Shown: positions 25,428 to 34,274, counted from the stretch's first letter. The stretch is 38,483 nt of DNA from an uncultured Sutterella sp. (GCA_937906995.1 CALESB010000063.1:1-38483); one strand, 5' to 3'. The notes: generated from the sequence alone by a model not told the origin. Translations and numbers: made by a program.

Positions 25428-25455
25428 ATCATAACATTGCGAAGGGATGTGAAAA
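25428..25455 (-). promoter_or_regulatory. Candidate promoter of the DUF1266/ankyrin operon
   Basis: On the minus strand an extended -10 (TG one base before TATGAT, 25428-25433) has a weak -35 box TTTTCA (25450-25455) 16 nt upstream. The leader would be about 60 nt. Confidence 0.4.
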
Positions 25456-25551
25456 TGATAAAAATGCAAAATTTCTTTGCTAAATCTCAATACTTTCTTT
25501 TTTCCGATAGCCACAAGAATCTCCATTGAACAAGCACCGCTACACTACCGA

Positions 25552-26556
25552 CTAAAAAGCCAATGACATTTGAATTGGCTCTGACGAAATTGTTTCCACC
25601 TTTTCAGTCACTTGTGTTTTCACAACAAGCTGCACCAAGTCTAGTTTCTCAGTTATATTTTCTAGATCATTTTGTTCGTTCACATCTTCAATCAACGCAT
25701 CCTGTATTGCCCACTCGAGGTTAACGGAGTCTTCATCATCACCGACACATTCATCCCAAAAGTCTTTTTGTAACTCCTCTGAAATATAGTTTGCAAGCCC
25801 TTTCAGTTGACTACGAAACTGTTTCAATTGATCTCCAAATATTGACCTTCCATCCTGAGGAAAGAGTGATAAGGCCTTCTCATAGTCAGCCAATACCAAA
25901 TCAAAACGTTTGTCTAATCCTCTGAATTGCTGCATTTTTAGTAGAAAATGTTCATAGCGCTTAAAGCGTGTGGCTGGCATCAAATATGCATCGCGCGCAC
26001 TTTCACTCAAGCGTCTATACAAAACATCTTGAAAATCGACCATTAGACGAATTCCTAACGCGCTAGTATCACTGATGTGCAACCGATCCACTTCCCAAGT
26101 AAATCGAAGCTGAGATAACACTCTGCGCGTCACTTCTTCAATCGCTTCTCCTTTAATATCACAGGCACTTAATCTTGCTTGAAATCTAGGATCCTGAGTA
26201 AATAATGTCTCTAATGCACGCTTTAATTCTTCTGCAACAATGCCACGTGTTAAGCAATGGTAACGACGGCTATATCGTTCCATTAAAGTGGTAATATCAA
26301 CTGTTCGATCAAAGCTAAAAATCCACCCTCCTACACTCCTTAGCCCATAGCCATTGAGCTCACGCTCAAGCTCCTTAATGGCCATATCCAGCAAAATCAA
26401 ACTAGGGACTTGAGACAAAATTCGATCGTTGACAACTTTCCAACTTTCTCCCGTTGGCGTTGACACCGATGGAGAAATGGGATGTAGGAGCAGTCGTGTA
26501 GAAATGGAAGTAACACTGAAAGTTGCTTGAACAAAAGCTTCTTGCACAAAAAACAT
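25552..26556 (-). CDS. Hypothetical 334-residue protein
   Basis: A mostly helical soluble protein that I do not recognise. From the start at 26556 it has a Ser/Thr-rich N-terminal stretch, a region with the unusual run RRYHCLTRG around residue 115, alternating charged helices (KRYEHFLLKMQQFRGLDKR) and an acidic tail. The start at 26556 (ATG with GGGG 7 nt ahead) is preferred over a GTG at 26637 that would add 27 residues without a ribosome site. It is the first gene of the island, lying beyond the glnB terminator, and is separated from the DUF1266 gene by about 190 bp. No function can be suggested beyond its position. Confidence 0.65.
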   Translation of the reverse strand: MFFVQEAFVQATFSVTSISTRLLLHPISPSVSTPTGESWKVVNDRILSQVPSLILLDMAIKELERELNGYGLRSVGGWIFSFDRTVDITTLMERYSRRYHCLTRGIVAEELKRALETLFTQDPRFQARLSACDIKGEAIEEVTRRVLSQLRFTWEVDRLHISDTSALGIRLMVDFQDVLYRRLSESARDAYLMPATRFKRYEHFLLKMQQFRGLDKRFDLVLADYEKALSLFPQDGRSIFGDQLKQFRSQLKGLANYISEELQKDFWDECVGDDEDSVNLEWAIQDALIEDVNEQNDLENITEKLDLVQLVVKTQVTEKVETISSEPIQMSLAF

Positions 26557-26776
26557 GATCAATCCCCAAAATCTCTTTAAAGGGATTGTTCTTGCAACAA
26601 TAGTGGATGAATGGATAAAAGAAACTACGACGAACACACAATAAATGAAAATACTGTATCACCCAACATCAAAATACAAACCCAATAAAAAGCTATAAAC
26701 CCAAAAAATGATGTCGTCGTGGAATTTATTTTAATTTCGTAAGATGCAAAATTGTCTGACACAAATCAAGAAAAAC

Positions 26777-26806
26777 AAAAAAGTTCAGACCAAGCTGAAC
26801 TTTTTT
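26777..26806. terminator. Bidirectional terminator after glnB
   Basis: AAAAAAGTTCAG (26777-26788) pairs with CTGAACTTTTTT (26795-26806) around a 6-nt loop. It ends the nadE-glnB transcript on the minus strand and marks the right-hand edge of the accessory island. Confidence 0.85.
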
Positions 26807-26829
26807 GATGGATTCACTGATGACGAAAC

Positions 26830-27168
26830 TTATACGGCGGCTTCGTCAGTCTCTCCTGTTCGAATACGAATCACTTGTTCAACGTTGAAAACGAAAATTT
26901 TTCCATCTCCAACTTTACCCGTACGAGCAGACTTCTGAATCGCCTCTACCGCCTGATCTACAAGGTCCTCACTCATTACAGCCTCAATTTTCACTTTAGG
27001 TAAAAAGTCGACCATATATTCGGCGCCGCGATAAAGTTCGGAGTGCCCTTTTTGACGACCAAAACCCTTCACTTCCGTAACGGTAAGCCCCTGAACACCA
27101 ATGTCGGAAAGGGCCTCGCGCACATCATCCAACTTAAATGGTTTGATAATCGCTACGACTTGTTTCAT
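26830..27168 (-). CDS. glnB: Nitrogen regulatory protein P-II
   Basis: A 112-residue trimeric signal protein that senses 2-oxoglutarate, ATP/ADP and, through uridylylation, glutamine. The sequence is near-canonical GlnB: IIKPFKLDDVREAL (residues 7-20), the T-loop GHSELYRGAEYMVDFLPK with the uridylylation Tyr51, KIEAVM, and the C-terminal KIFVFNVEQVIRIRTGE nucleotide site. It follows nadE by 16 bp, with GGAG 7 nt before the ATG, so the two are co-transcribed. In other proteobacteria PII is known to bind NAD synthetase and relieve its inhibition by NAD, which makes the pairing meaningful. Targets other than NadE cannot be told here. Confidence 0.95.
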   Translation of the reverse strand: MKQVVAIIKPFKLDDVREALSDIGVQGLTVTEVKGFGRQKGHSELYRGAEYMVDFLPKVKIEAVMSEDLVDQAVEAIQKSARTGKVGDGKIFVFNVEQVIRIRTGETDEAAV

Positions 27169-27184
27169 GAAATATCTCCAAAAA

Positions 27185-28624
27185 TTAAGGACGTTCTGTT
27201 AGAAGACCTTCAAAAAATTCGATAGGTAAGCTTCTCAAGGGAGCTGCACTAAGCCTAACACCTAAGGGCGCCAAACGGTGCTTAAATTGAGAGCGTTTAA
27301 CCAAACGCACTACTTGTTGAGCTAGATCAGACCCCCAACGCTTGCGTAATTTCTCACCACTCATATGACCTTCGATCATATGACGCAAAATAGCATCTAA
27401 TACGTCATACGGCGGCAACGAGTCTTGGTCCTTTTGATTATCTCTCAACTCTGCTGTTGGTGCTTTGAGCAAAATATTCACAGGGATCTTCTCTTTTAGA
27501 TAATCAACGGCCTCACACATTGCATAGAGTTCGCTCTTATAGACGTCTGATAATAAGGCCAAGCCCCCCACCATATCGCCATAAAGGGTACAGTACCCAA
27601 CAGCAAGCTCACTCTTGTTACCCGTATTTAAAACCATTGATCCATCTGCATTGCTAAGTGCCATCAAATAAATGCCACGTATACGTGCTTGCAAATTTTC
27701 TTTCATCAAGCCTGTCTCAATACCATAAGGCAGTTGTTGACTAACAGTTTCATTTAGCAGGTTAAAAGCCGGCATAATATCCATTATGCGCAGTGTCAAA
27801 CCAAGATTGTCACAAAGTTCTCGTGCATCTTTAAAGCTTTCTTCACTCGTATAGCATGACGGCAATGCAAATACACTTACTCGATCACTACCTAAGACGC
27901 TCACAGCCACAGCTGCAACAATAGCTGAATCCAGTCCCCCGGATAAGCCAATCGTCACGCGAGAAAAACCACAACGGTTCATGTACTCACGAAGAGCAAC
28001 GCGCATACCCTCAAAGCGAAGGTGATGATCGCCTAGAAGCGCCGCACCCCCCTCATCTAATGAAATAATCTTATCGCTGGCTAAATAAGTTGCACGCGTT
28101 CTGGCGTTGCGAACAACCTTACACTGACCAATGTAGACTCTGCCATCATCTATAAACGCCTGTCCATCCACAAGGATATAGCTCGGTGGCAAAAGTGGTT
28201 CAAAAGTCTCTCCTAACGCCGCAGTTCTGTAGACCAAGGCGTACGGAAAGTCCTTTGAGACTGCATCAACGACAAATCCCCCTACAAACCCAGTCAAAGG
28301 TAAGGTAGAAATCTCATCATTCAATATACTGAAAACCTGATAGCCTTCAGGCGAGCGCACAGGCACAATCACTCTAACATCCGCGTGCTTTATCCCTCCA
28401 GCCAAACGCTTAAATGCCAGTTGCGTTCGTTTCCAAAGTGTTTCCTTGATATTTAAAGTATTTTCGATTGTGCCATTCATAAATTGAGCTGGCAAAATCA
28501 CAGTGTCCCCTTTTTCATACATATGTGAGCGAACGTCTGCTACTAACGCGCGACAATTGTGATCTGGATCGAAAAGCTTATAACTTTGGGAACTTACATA
28601 GACTGTCATAATGTGGCAACTCAT
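27185..28624 (-). CDS. nadE: NAD synthetase with degenerate, shortened glutaminase domain
   Basis: Amidates nicotinate adenine dinucleotide to NAD. The synthetase half is intact: SGGLDSAIV (228-236) PP-loop, LNTGNKSELAVGYCTLYGD, KAPTAELRDNQKDQDSLPPYD. Glutamine-dependent enzymes carry a nitrilase domain of some 270 residues with a Glu-Lys-Cys triad. Here the N-domain is about 60 residues shorter; the first strand-helix part (DTVILPAQFMNG, 40-51) has Ala-Gln where FPE is expected, the RK.HLPNYGVFDE segment is missing, and there is no CED.W motif for the nucleophile. It is one open frame, so this is not a sequencing frameshift. The protein probably uses ammonia directly. The start at 28609 (six codons in) is an alternative. 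glnB follows 16 bp downstream. Confidence 0.9.
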   Translation of the reverse strand: MSCHIMTVYVSSQSYKLFDPDHNCRALVADVRSHMYEKGDTVILPAQFMNGTIENTLNIKETLWKRTQLAFKRLAGGIKHADVRVIVPVRSPEGYQVFSILNDEISTLPLTGFVGGFVVDAVSKDFPYALVYRTAALGETFEPLLPPSYILVDGQAFIDDGRVYIGQCKVVRNARTRATYLASDKIISLDEGGAALLGDHHLRFEGMRVALREYMNRCGFSRVTIGLSGGLDSAIVAAVAVSVLGSDRVSVFALPSCYTSEESFKDARELCDNLGLTLRIMDIMPAFNLLNETVSQQLPYGIETGLMKENLQARIRGIYLMALSNADGSMVLNTGNKSELAVGYCTLYGDMVGGLALLSDVYKSELYAMCEAVDYLKEKIPVNILLKAPTAELRDNQKDQDSLPPYDVLDAILRHMIEGHMSGEKLRKRWGSDLAQQVVRLVKRSQFKHRLAPLGVRLSAAPLRSLPIEFFEGLLTERP

Positions 28625-28640
28625 TGTGCAAAAACATAAA

Positions 28641-28669
28641 CGGGTCGTGGCTCTGGGAGCCGCGACCCG
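28641..28669 (-). terminator. Intrinsic terminator between ppaC and nadE
   Basis: CGGGTCG.TGGCT and AGCCG.CGACCCG pair (12 positions, one mismatch) around CTGGG, followed on the minus strand by TTTATGTTTTT. It ends the ppaC transcript just upstream of the nadE start. Confidence 0.7.
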
Positions 28670-28693
28670 ATGGATTAAATCGTCAGTGTTGAC

Positions 28694-29629
28694 TTAGCCT
28701 CGGAAAGCTGCTTCCAAAGCGGGAACCACTTGCTTTTTACGGCTCATGACGCCAGCCAACCAGATTTCACCACTCACATCCAAGCATTCCGGATCTAAAC
28801 CAAAGCCGGCGATCACACGGTTGCAGTCATCAGAAACCAACAAGAGTTCGCTGCCTTCTTTCATGATGTCGGTCAAAAGAAGCATCGCTGTGTGACGACC
28901 TTCTTCATTCTTGACAGCTGCCAACTCAGCCTTCAAGGCTTCCTTCATATCCTTAACCAAATCCAAGGAAATCAATTCCAATTGACCAACACCAACCTTG
29001 GCGCCATTCATATTGAAGTCCTTGAAGTCACGGAAAATTAAATCACGCGGAGACACGCCAGCGACGGAGCTCTTGGCGGTAAAGAGTTCCATACCGAGAG
29101 CATAGATGTCTTCAATACCAGCAATAGCTGCCAACTCACTTGCGACCTTCTTGTCTTCTTCCGTGCACGTCGGGCTCTTAAAGATTACCGTATCGGAAAG
29201 AATGGCACAAAGCATAGCGCCAGCAATATTGGCAGGGATCTTATAGCCCATGTAATCGTACATGCGCTTAAGGATCGTGTTGGTGCAACCAACTGTCCAA
29301 ATAATGCATTCCAACGGAGAAGTACTTGTCACATCACCCAACTTATGGTGGTCAACAATACCCTTTAAGTTGCATTGATCGATGTCTGCAGGGGCTTGAG
29401 CCTTATCGGAGAAGTCAACCAAATAAACATCTTTACCAGCGACAGAGTCGACAACTTCAGGAGCCGTCAAACCAAAACGATTCAAAATAAAGGCCGTTTC
29501 AGGAGAGGGTGTGCCTTGAGCAACAGCAACAACATCCAAACCACGTTGCTTGTAAAGATCAGCACAAGCAATGGCAGAAATAATACTATCGGAGTCAGGA
29601 TTCTTATGACCTAAAACATAAGCAGACAT
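28694..29629 (-). CDS. ppaC: Manganese-dependent inorganic pyrophosphatase (family II)
   Basis: Hydrolyses pyrophosphate, pulling biosynthetic reactions forward. At 311 residues it has the full family II (DHH) architecture without a CBS insert: GHKNPDSDSI (residues 7-16), LVDFSDKAQ (69-77), the DHHKLGD motif (93-99), SDTVIFKSPT (145-154) and the C-terminal MSRKKQVVP substrate loop. These supply the Mn ligands and the Arg-Lys-Lys phosphate clamp. AGGA lies about 10 nt before the ATG. hemD ends 50 bp upstream on the same strand and may share a transcript. Family II enzymes are more common in Firmicutes than in betaproteobacteria. Confidence 0.95.
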   Translation of the reverse strand: MSAYVLGHKNPDSDSIISAIACADLYKQRGLDVVAVAQGTPSPETAFILNRFGLTAPEVVDSVAGKDVYLVDFSDKAQAPADIDQCNLKGIVDHHKLGDVTSTSPLECIIWTVGCTNTILKRMYDYMGYKIPANIAGAMLCAILSDTVIFKSPTCTEEDKKVASELAAIAGIEDIYALGMELFTAKSSVAGVSPRDLIFRDFKDFNMNGAKVGVGQLELISLDLVKDMKEALKAELAAVKNEEGRHTAMLLLTDIMKEGSELLLVSDDCNRVIAGFGLDPECLDVSGEIWLAGVMSRKKQVVPALEAAFRG

Positions 29630-29679
29630 GTTCTCACTATCCTATAAGTAAATTTTTAAATAATTAATTTTAGCAATAA

Positions 29680-30462
29680 CTAGGATCCAAGCTGTAAAAG
29701 ATGTTCTACAGCTTGTAAAACTTCATCATCTCGAGTGGATATTAATCCAACGTTTTTAAAACCCACCTCTTCAAGCATCGCCTTAGGACGCGGGTGAATC
29801 GTTAATACAAAAGCTCTTTGAAGCCATTCTCGAGCACCAGCCACACCCTTTACAGCATGCAACAAAACGCCAACTGCATCGGTCCCTGTTAAATAGATAA
29901 TGGGAGCTGGACCGTTAACCGCCTTCTGTAATTCAATCGTTTGATCGGTATCTAATTCTAACGGTGCACGTTGGTAAGCCGGCAACACTTCTACGTCTGT
30001 TCCGTGAGCTATCAACTGTTCCTTGAGCCACTCTCGCCCCACTTGACCGCGAATAATCAAAACGCGAGACGGAAAGCCACGATGCTTTAAGAGCTCAAAC
30101 AGCTTTTCAGAACCTGAGTCAACCGTGTCACCTTCAGGGTATAAGACTTTTGTATCTTCGCCCCAGGCCGCACGAATCACACGAGCGGTACTTGCCCCTA
30201 GCGTTGCCAATTCAATATGTTTTGGCCAACGAGACACATAAACAGCACTGGCTGCTACGGCTGTAGGACTTGCCAATAACACCATATCAAAACTGGACAA
30301 ATCCGACAGACGCTCTTGAACTCGCTCTGGATCCGATGGCGGAACAATCGTAAACGCCGGCCATCTCCATACGCGAAATCCATTTCGATTTAAACGGTCC
30401 CCCAAACGATCATTGGCAGCACCGGGTCGCATCAAAATAATAGGACGTTGATATCGAAGCAT
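29680..30462 (-). CDS. hemD: Uroporphyrinogen-III synthase
   Basis: Cyclises hydroxymethylbilane to uroporphyrinogen III in tetrapyrrole synthesis. The family is very variable in sequence but this 260-residue protein has its layout: a two-domain alpha/beta protein with ILMRPGAANDRL near the N-terminus, WPAFTIVPP, SFDMVLLASPTAVAAS, LATLGASTARVIRAAWGED, LIIRGQVGREWL, VLPAYQRAP, IIYLTGTDAVGVLL and a final IHPRPKAMLEEVGF. It has no partner hemC or hemX next to it; its neighbours are ppaC downstream and argH divergent upstream. The ribosome site before the ATG is poor (TTGAG). Confidence 0.88.
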   Translation of the reverse strand: MLRYQRPIILMRPGAANDRLGDRLNRNGFRVWRWPAFTIVPPSDPERVQERLSDLSSFDMVLLASPTAVAASAVYVSRWPKHIELATLGASTARVIRAAWGEDTKVLYPEGDTVDSGSEKLFELLKHRGFPSRVLIIRGQVGREWLKEQLIAHGTDVEVLPAYQRAPLELDTDQTIELQKAVNGPAPIIYLTGTDAVGVLLHAVKGVAGAREWLQRAFVLTIHPRPKAMLEEVGFKNVGLISTRDDEVLQAVEHLLQLGS

Positions 30463-30775
30463 TTATTAAAACTCAACCAAAACCCATATCACCAATGCCT
30501 TCGTACTTGCATTCATTATGCTGATAGTCGGAGGCCCATGATGACAAGTCTCAATTACGTAAGATTCCCTGCAATCCTCGACAATTTGTCGAAAATTTAA
30601 CTTGAATTTTTCATTTTACCAGATATTAAATTCTCATTTTCACCTTAACCACTGCTTAAACCAATGATTCCTAACAAAAAAATAGGTTAAGAAATAATCA
30701 TTAATCATTAGATAGTTTGTCAAAAATATCTGTACAATGTGGTTTTTAAAAACCTTGATAAAAACGAGTATAAAA
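30463..30775. promoter_or_regulatory. hemD-argH divergent intergenic region with two palindromes
   Basis: An AT-rich region between divergent genes that must carry both promoters. It contains two perfect short palindromes: CGACAATTTGTCG at 30579-30591, toward hemD, and GGTTTTTAAAAACC at 30741-30754, between a weak -10 box for argH (TACAAT, 30733-30738) and its start codon. No match to the classic ARG box was found. No small gene is visible. Confidence 0.35.
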
Positions 30776-32242
30776 ATGTCTCAAGTTGCTACCGAACATT
30801 TGGATCCGTTAGCCCAAAAGAAAAAGGCCTGGTCGGGTCGTTTCTCCGAACCGGTCGCAGATTTTGTTTTACGTTATACCGCTAGCGTTGACTTTGATAA
30901 GCGCATGGCCATGGCTGATATCGCAGGCTCCATCGCTCACGCCACTATGATGAATCACGTGGGTGTTTTGTCTGATACTGATTTAGCAGACATCAAACGC
31001 GGTATGGCTCAAATTGTTGAAGAAATTCAATCCAATACCTTCGAGTGGAAGTTAGAACTCGAAGACGTGCACTTAAATATTGAAGCTCGCCTAACCCAAT
31101 TGGTTGGCGATGCTGGTAAGCGCTTACACACGGGCCGCTCTCGTAATGACCAAGTTACGACCGATACCCGTCTTTATTTGCGTGAAGAAATTGACACGAT
31201 TATTCATTTATTGAGTGACCTCCAGGAAGTTCTCGTCACCAAGGCTAAGGCCGAAGCTGAAACCATCATGCCGGGCTTTACCCACATGCAAGTGGCCCAA
31301 CCTGTCACACTAGGCCATCATTTATTAGCCTACGTTGAGATGTTTGAACGTGACCGTAGCCGCATGATCGACTTGCGCCGTCGTGTCAATCAGTGCCCGT
31401 TAGGCGCTGCAGCCTTAGCTGGTACAACATACCCGATCGACCGAGAGTTTACGGCTAAGTTACTTGGCTTTGAAAGCGTTATGCAAAACTCTTTGGACGC
31501 TGTCAGTGACCGTGACTTCAGCATTGAGTTTACGTCTGCTGCATCTTTGATCATGATGCATATTTCACGCTTATCTGAAGAATTGATCTATTGGATGAGC
31601 CAACGCTTTAAGTTCATGATGTTGCCCGATCGATTCACGACGGGTTCTTCCATCATGCCGCAAAAGAAAAATCCGGACGTTGCAGAAACGGCCCGTGGTA
31701 AAGCCGGTCGCGTTGTTGGTGATTTGATCTCCTTGACCGTTTTGATGAAGGGCTTGCCCTTGGCTTACGCAAAAGATACGCAAGAAGACAAGGAACCGAT
31801 TTTTGACGCCTTAGATACGGTTAAGGATACGTTGCGTGCGTTCATTGAAATGATGCCGGGCGTCGAACCCAACCGCGAAGAAATGCTTCGTGCTGCTCAA
31901 GCTGGCTACCCGACCGCAACCGACTTAGCTGACTACCTCACAAAGAAGGGCTTGCCTTTCCGTGAGTCTCACGATGTTGTTGGTAGTGTTGTCCGTTTGG
32001 CTCAAGATCGTGATTGCGACTTGGCAGATCTTTCCTTGGAAGATTTACAAAGCTTCTCTAGCTTAATTGAAGCCGACGTTTACGAAAAGGCACTTAAGCT
32101 TGAAGCCAGCATCGCCGCTCGTGATCACATCGGTGGCACGGCGCCCAATCAAGTTCGTCGCCAAGTGGCTCGTTGGGAAGAAACGTTTGCTCAACGTCAC
32201 CAAGAAATGCCGCACAAGACTTTGGTGGAAATGACGAAGTAA
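30776..32242 (+). CDS. argH: Argininosuccinate lyase
   Basis: Splits argininosuccinate to arginine and fumarate, the last step of arginine synthesis. The 488-residue protein has the superfamily signature GSSIMPQKKNPD (about residues 284-295) with the catalytic serine loop, HTGRSRNDQV (about 116-125), and the usual opening KKAWSGRFSEPVADFVLRY. The frame extends 13 codons upstream, but the ATG at 30776 (GAG about 9 nt before) matches the family N-terminus and is chosen. It is the only plus-strand gene between hemD and the transporter region, and ends at a strong terminator, convergent with ade. No other arg gene is nearby. Confidence 0.95.
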   Translation: MSQVATEHLDPLAQKKKAWSGRFSEPVADFVLRYTASVDFDKRMAMADIAGSIAHATMMNHVGVLSDTDLADIKRGMAQIVEEIQSNTFEWKLELEDVHLNIEARLTQLVGDAGKRLHTGRSRNDQVTTDTRLYLREEIDTIIHLLSDLQEVLVTKAKAEAETIMPGFTHMQVAQPVTLGHHLLAYVEMFERDRSRMIDLRRRVNQCPLGAAALAGTTYPIDREFTAKLLGFESVMQNSLDAVSDRDFSIEFTSAASLIMMHISRLSEELIYWMSQRFKFMMLPDRFTTGSSIMPQKKNPDVAETARGKAGRVVGDLISLTVLMKGLPLAYAKDTQEDKEPIFDALDTVKDTLRAFIEMMPGVEPNREEMLRAAQAGYPTATDLADYLTKKGLPFRESHDVVGSVVRLAQDRDCDLADLSLEDLQSFSSLIEADVYEKALKLEASIAARDHIGGTAPNQVRRQVARWEETFAQRHQEMPHKTLVEMTK

Positions 32243-32270
32243 TAGGTTTGTACCAACCTTAAAAGAAACT

Positions 32271-32300
32271 GGGGGCTGAAATCTCGGCCCCCTTTTCTTT
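32271..32300. terminator. Terminator between convergent argH and ade
   Basis: GGGGGCTGA pairs with TCGGCCCCC (one G-T pair) around a 4-nt loop, followed by TTTTCTTT on the plus strand. It stands between the converging genes and also has a T-rich end on the minus strand. Confidence 0.8.
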
Positions 32301-32317
32301 ACGTAAAAAAGAAATCG

Positions 32318-34075
32318 CTAAACACAAAGATCGATAAACTTAAAGTGCTCAACATCAAATAACCCTTTATCAGTCATTCTTAACTTGGGTATCACCGGTA
32401 AAGACATGAATGCTAATGTCATCACAGGCTCAACGCCATCACAAAAATTAAACGCTTCTTGTGCTACTTTATAAAGCGTACTTTGCCCCTGAATCACCTC
32501 GGCACTCGTTTTATCGCTCATTAAGCCAGCTATCGGCAACGCAAAGGTCGCAATCACCTGATGATGCTTTACAACAACCATACCTCCGCCCATCGCTTTG
32601 AGCGTATCATGCGCTAGCAACATGTCTTCATCATTTCCTCCAGCAATCACGACGTTGTGACTATCATGAGCAATGGTTGTTGCAATCGCTCCATCCATCA
32701 ACGAACCCGGCTGAATGTAGTTTTGCAATACCCCTAATCCTATCGTTGCCTTTTCATGGTGACGTTCTATTACAGCAATCTTGACAAGGCCAGGATAGTC
32801 CTTTGCGTCAAACGCCACGTCTGAAGAGCAGATCTTCTGACGACCAACTTCCGTTAAAATTTGTTCTGGTAATACTTTAATGGTTCGGATTGAACTGCCA
32901 TACAATTCAATCTTGAAATTCTCCAGATTAAGCGGAGCTGTCTTTACCGACGACAATACACTTTCAGATTGATAAAGTTCTTTTGTTGGCGCCAAAATTG
33001 CTCCATTTCGCGCTACCCGTTTCCCCCTTAAGAAAACCTCTAAGACCTCGAAGTCTGTCAAAGTTTTAACAACCGCAAAGTCAGCTCGGTAGCCTGGCGC
33101 AATAGCACCAATGTTCTTTAACCCGTAATGACGGGCCGCATAAAGCGTTGCCATACGAAGAGCTGTCATTGGTGACAGTCCTGCTTTAACAGCCATCCTC
33201 AAATGTTTTTCAATATGACCACGCGTTTCAATGTCGGTTGGATTGGCATCATCTGTGCAGAAAAAACACAAATGAGCATTTTGATCAGTTACGCCTTGAA
33301 TGAGCGCTGCAAAATTTCTTGCGGCAGAGCCCTCACGAATATTTACAGCAATACCCCTTCGAATTCGCTCCTGCATTTCTTTGACTGTCGCACACTCATG
33401 ATCACTTCCTATACCAGCAACTGCACACGCAGACAATGCACTCCCACTAACCATTGGCGCATGGCCATCAATCGCGACGCCTGCTTCTTTAGCATCAAAA
33501 AGCTTTTGCAATAAATCCCGATCTTGTTGTAAAACTCCTGGAATATTCATCACTTCTGCTAGTCCTTGAACTTTAGGTTGAGCATAAAAGGGACGAAGAT
33601 CCTGTGCCATTAAAGTTGCACCTGAATTCTCAAACGGCGTTGCTGGAACACATGACGGTAACATAAAGCGAATATCCAATGGGGTATTTGCTGCAGCCTT
33701 TAACATGTACTCAATGCCCTTGGTGCCAGCAACATTGGCAATTTCGTGGGGATCAGCAATAACAACACCAGTTCCATGGGGCACAACAAGATCGCTAAAT
33801 CGCTCCGGACTTAGCATTGAGGATTCAATGTGAACATGAGTATCGATAAACGCCGGAAGTAAATAAGCACCATCTAAATCAATCGTTTTTTGTGCCGTGC
33901 GTGAAGCTTTAGGGACGCAATCGACCACTTGACCATTAGAGACTAATACATCAACGTTTTGAAGGAATTCTCCACTAAAGACATCCGCTACAACCGCGTT
34001 GGTAAAGCAAATTTGAGGTAACTCTTGCCCTTGAGCAATACTAATTGCTTTTTGAAATGCATTAAAACTTGTCAT
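32318..34075 (-). CDS. ade: Adenine deaminase
   Basis: Converts adenine to hypoxanthine and ammonia in purine salvage. The 585-residue length is typical of the bacterial Ade family (amidohydrolase superfamily). Metal-binding motifs are present: DTHVHIESSMLSPERF (about 77-92), ADPHEIANVAG (105-115), the DGHAP segment (201-205) and the CTDDANP box near 272-278. The C-terminal half shows the conserved TIAHDSHNVVIAGGND stretch. AAAGG lies 7 nt before the ATG. It is monocistronic. The upstream region has a 13-bp direct repeat at 34110-34122 and 34135-34147, which could be a regulatory site. Confidence 0.93.
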   Translation of the reverse strand: MTSFNAFQKAISIAQGQELPQICFTNAVVADVFSGEFLQNVDVLVSNGQVVDCVPKASRTAQKTIDLDGAYLLPAFIDTHVHIESSMLSPERFSDLVVPHGTGVVIADPHEIANVAGTKGIEYMLKAAANTPLDIRFMLPSCVPATPFENSGATLMAQDLRPFYAQPKVQGLAEVMNIPGVLQQDRDLLQKLFDAKEAGVAIDGHAPMVSGSALSACAVAGIGSDHECATVKEMQERIRRGIAVNIREGSAARNFAALIQGVTDQNAHLCFFCTDDANPTDIETRGHIEKHLRMAVKAGLSPMTALRMATLYAARHYGLKNIGAIAPGYRADFAVVKTLTDFEVLEVFLRGKRVARNGAILAPTKELYQSESVLSSVKTAPLNLENFKIELYGSSIRTIKVLPEQILTEVGRQKICSSDVAFDAKDYPGLVKIAVIERHHEKATIGLGVLQNYIQPGSLMDGAIATTIAHDSHNVVIAGGNDEDMLLAHDTLKAMGGGMVVVKHHQVIATFALPIAGLMSDKTSAEVIQGQSTLYKVAQEAFNFCDGVEPVMTLAFMSLPVIPKLRMTDKGLFDVEHFKFIDLCV

Positions 34076-34109
34076 ACCCGAACCTTTTTGAAAATCATGT
34101 GTGTATCTT

Positions 34110-34147
34110 AGCTTTTTGCAACGAAGCCGTTGAGAGCTTTTTGTAAC
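34110..34147. repeat. Direct repeat in the ade leader
   Basis: AGCTTTTTGCAAC (34110-34122) and AGCTTTTTGTAAC (34135-34147) differ at one base and start 25 bp apart, flanking a short inverted repeat (CAACG...CGTTG). This lies 35-72 bp upstream of ade and may be an operator; no regulator is identified. Confidence 0.3.
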
Positions 34148-34274
34148 AATCCAAATTTCTAGGTAATTCAGCTCAAGACAATTGAGAAAAATAGGACGAC
34201 AATAAAATACATCTTTTGTGAGTATCTACAGTCAATACCCCTTGCCTAAAGGCAGAGGCTTGAAAAAGCCCTGA

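Noticed and set aside
5849..26556. CRISPR array or toxin-antitoxin module in the island
   Set aside because: No regularly spaced repeats were seen and no gene pair has the size and motif pattern of a known toxin-antitoxin family.
34076..34200. Purine riboswitch for adenine deaminase
   Set aside because: No three-way junction with the conserved loop sequences can be drawn; only direct repeats and a short stem were found.
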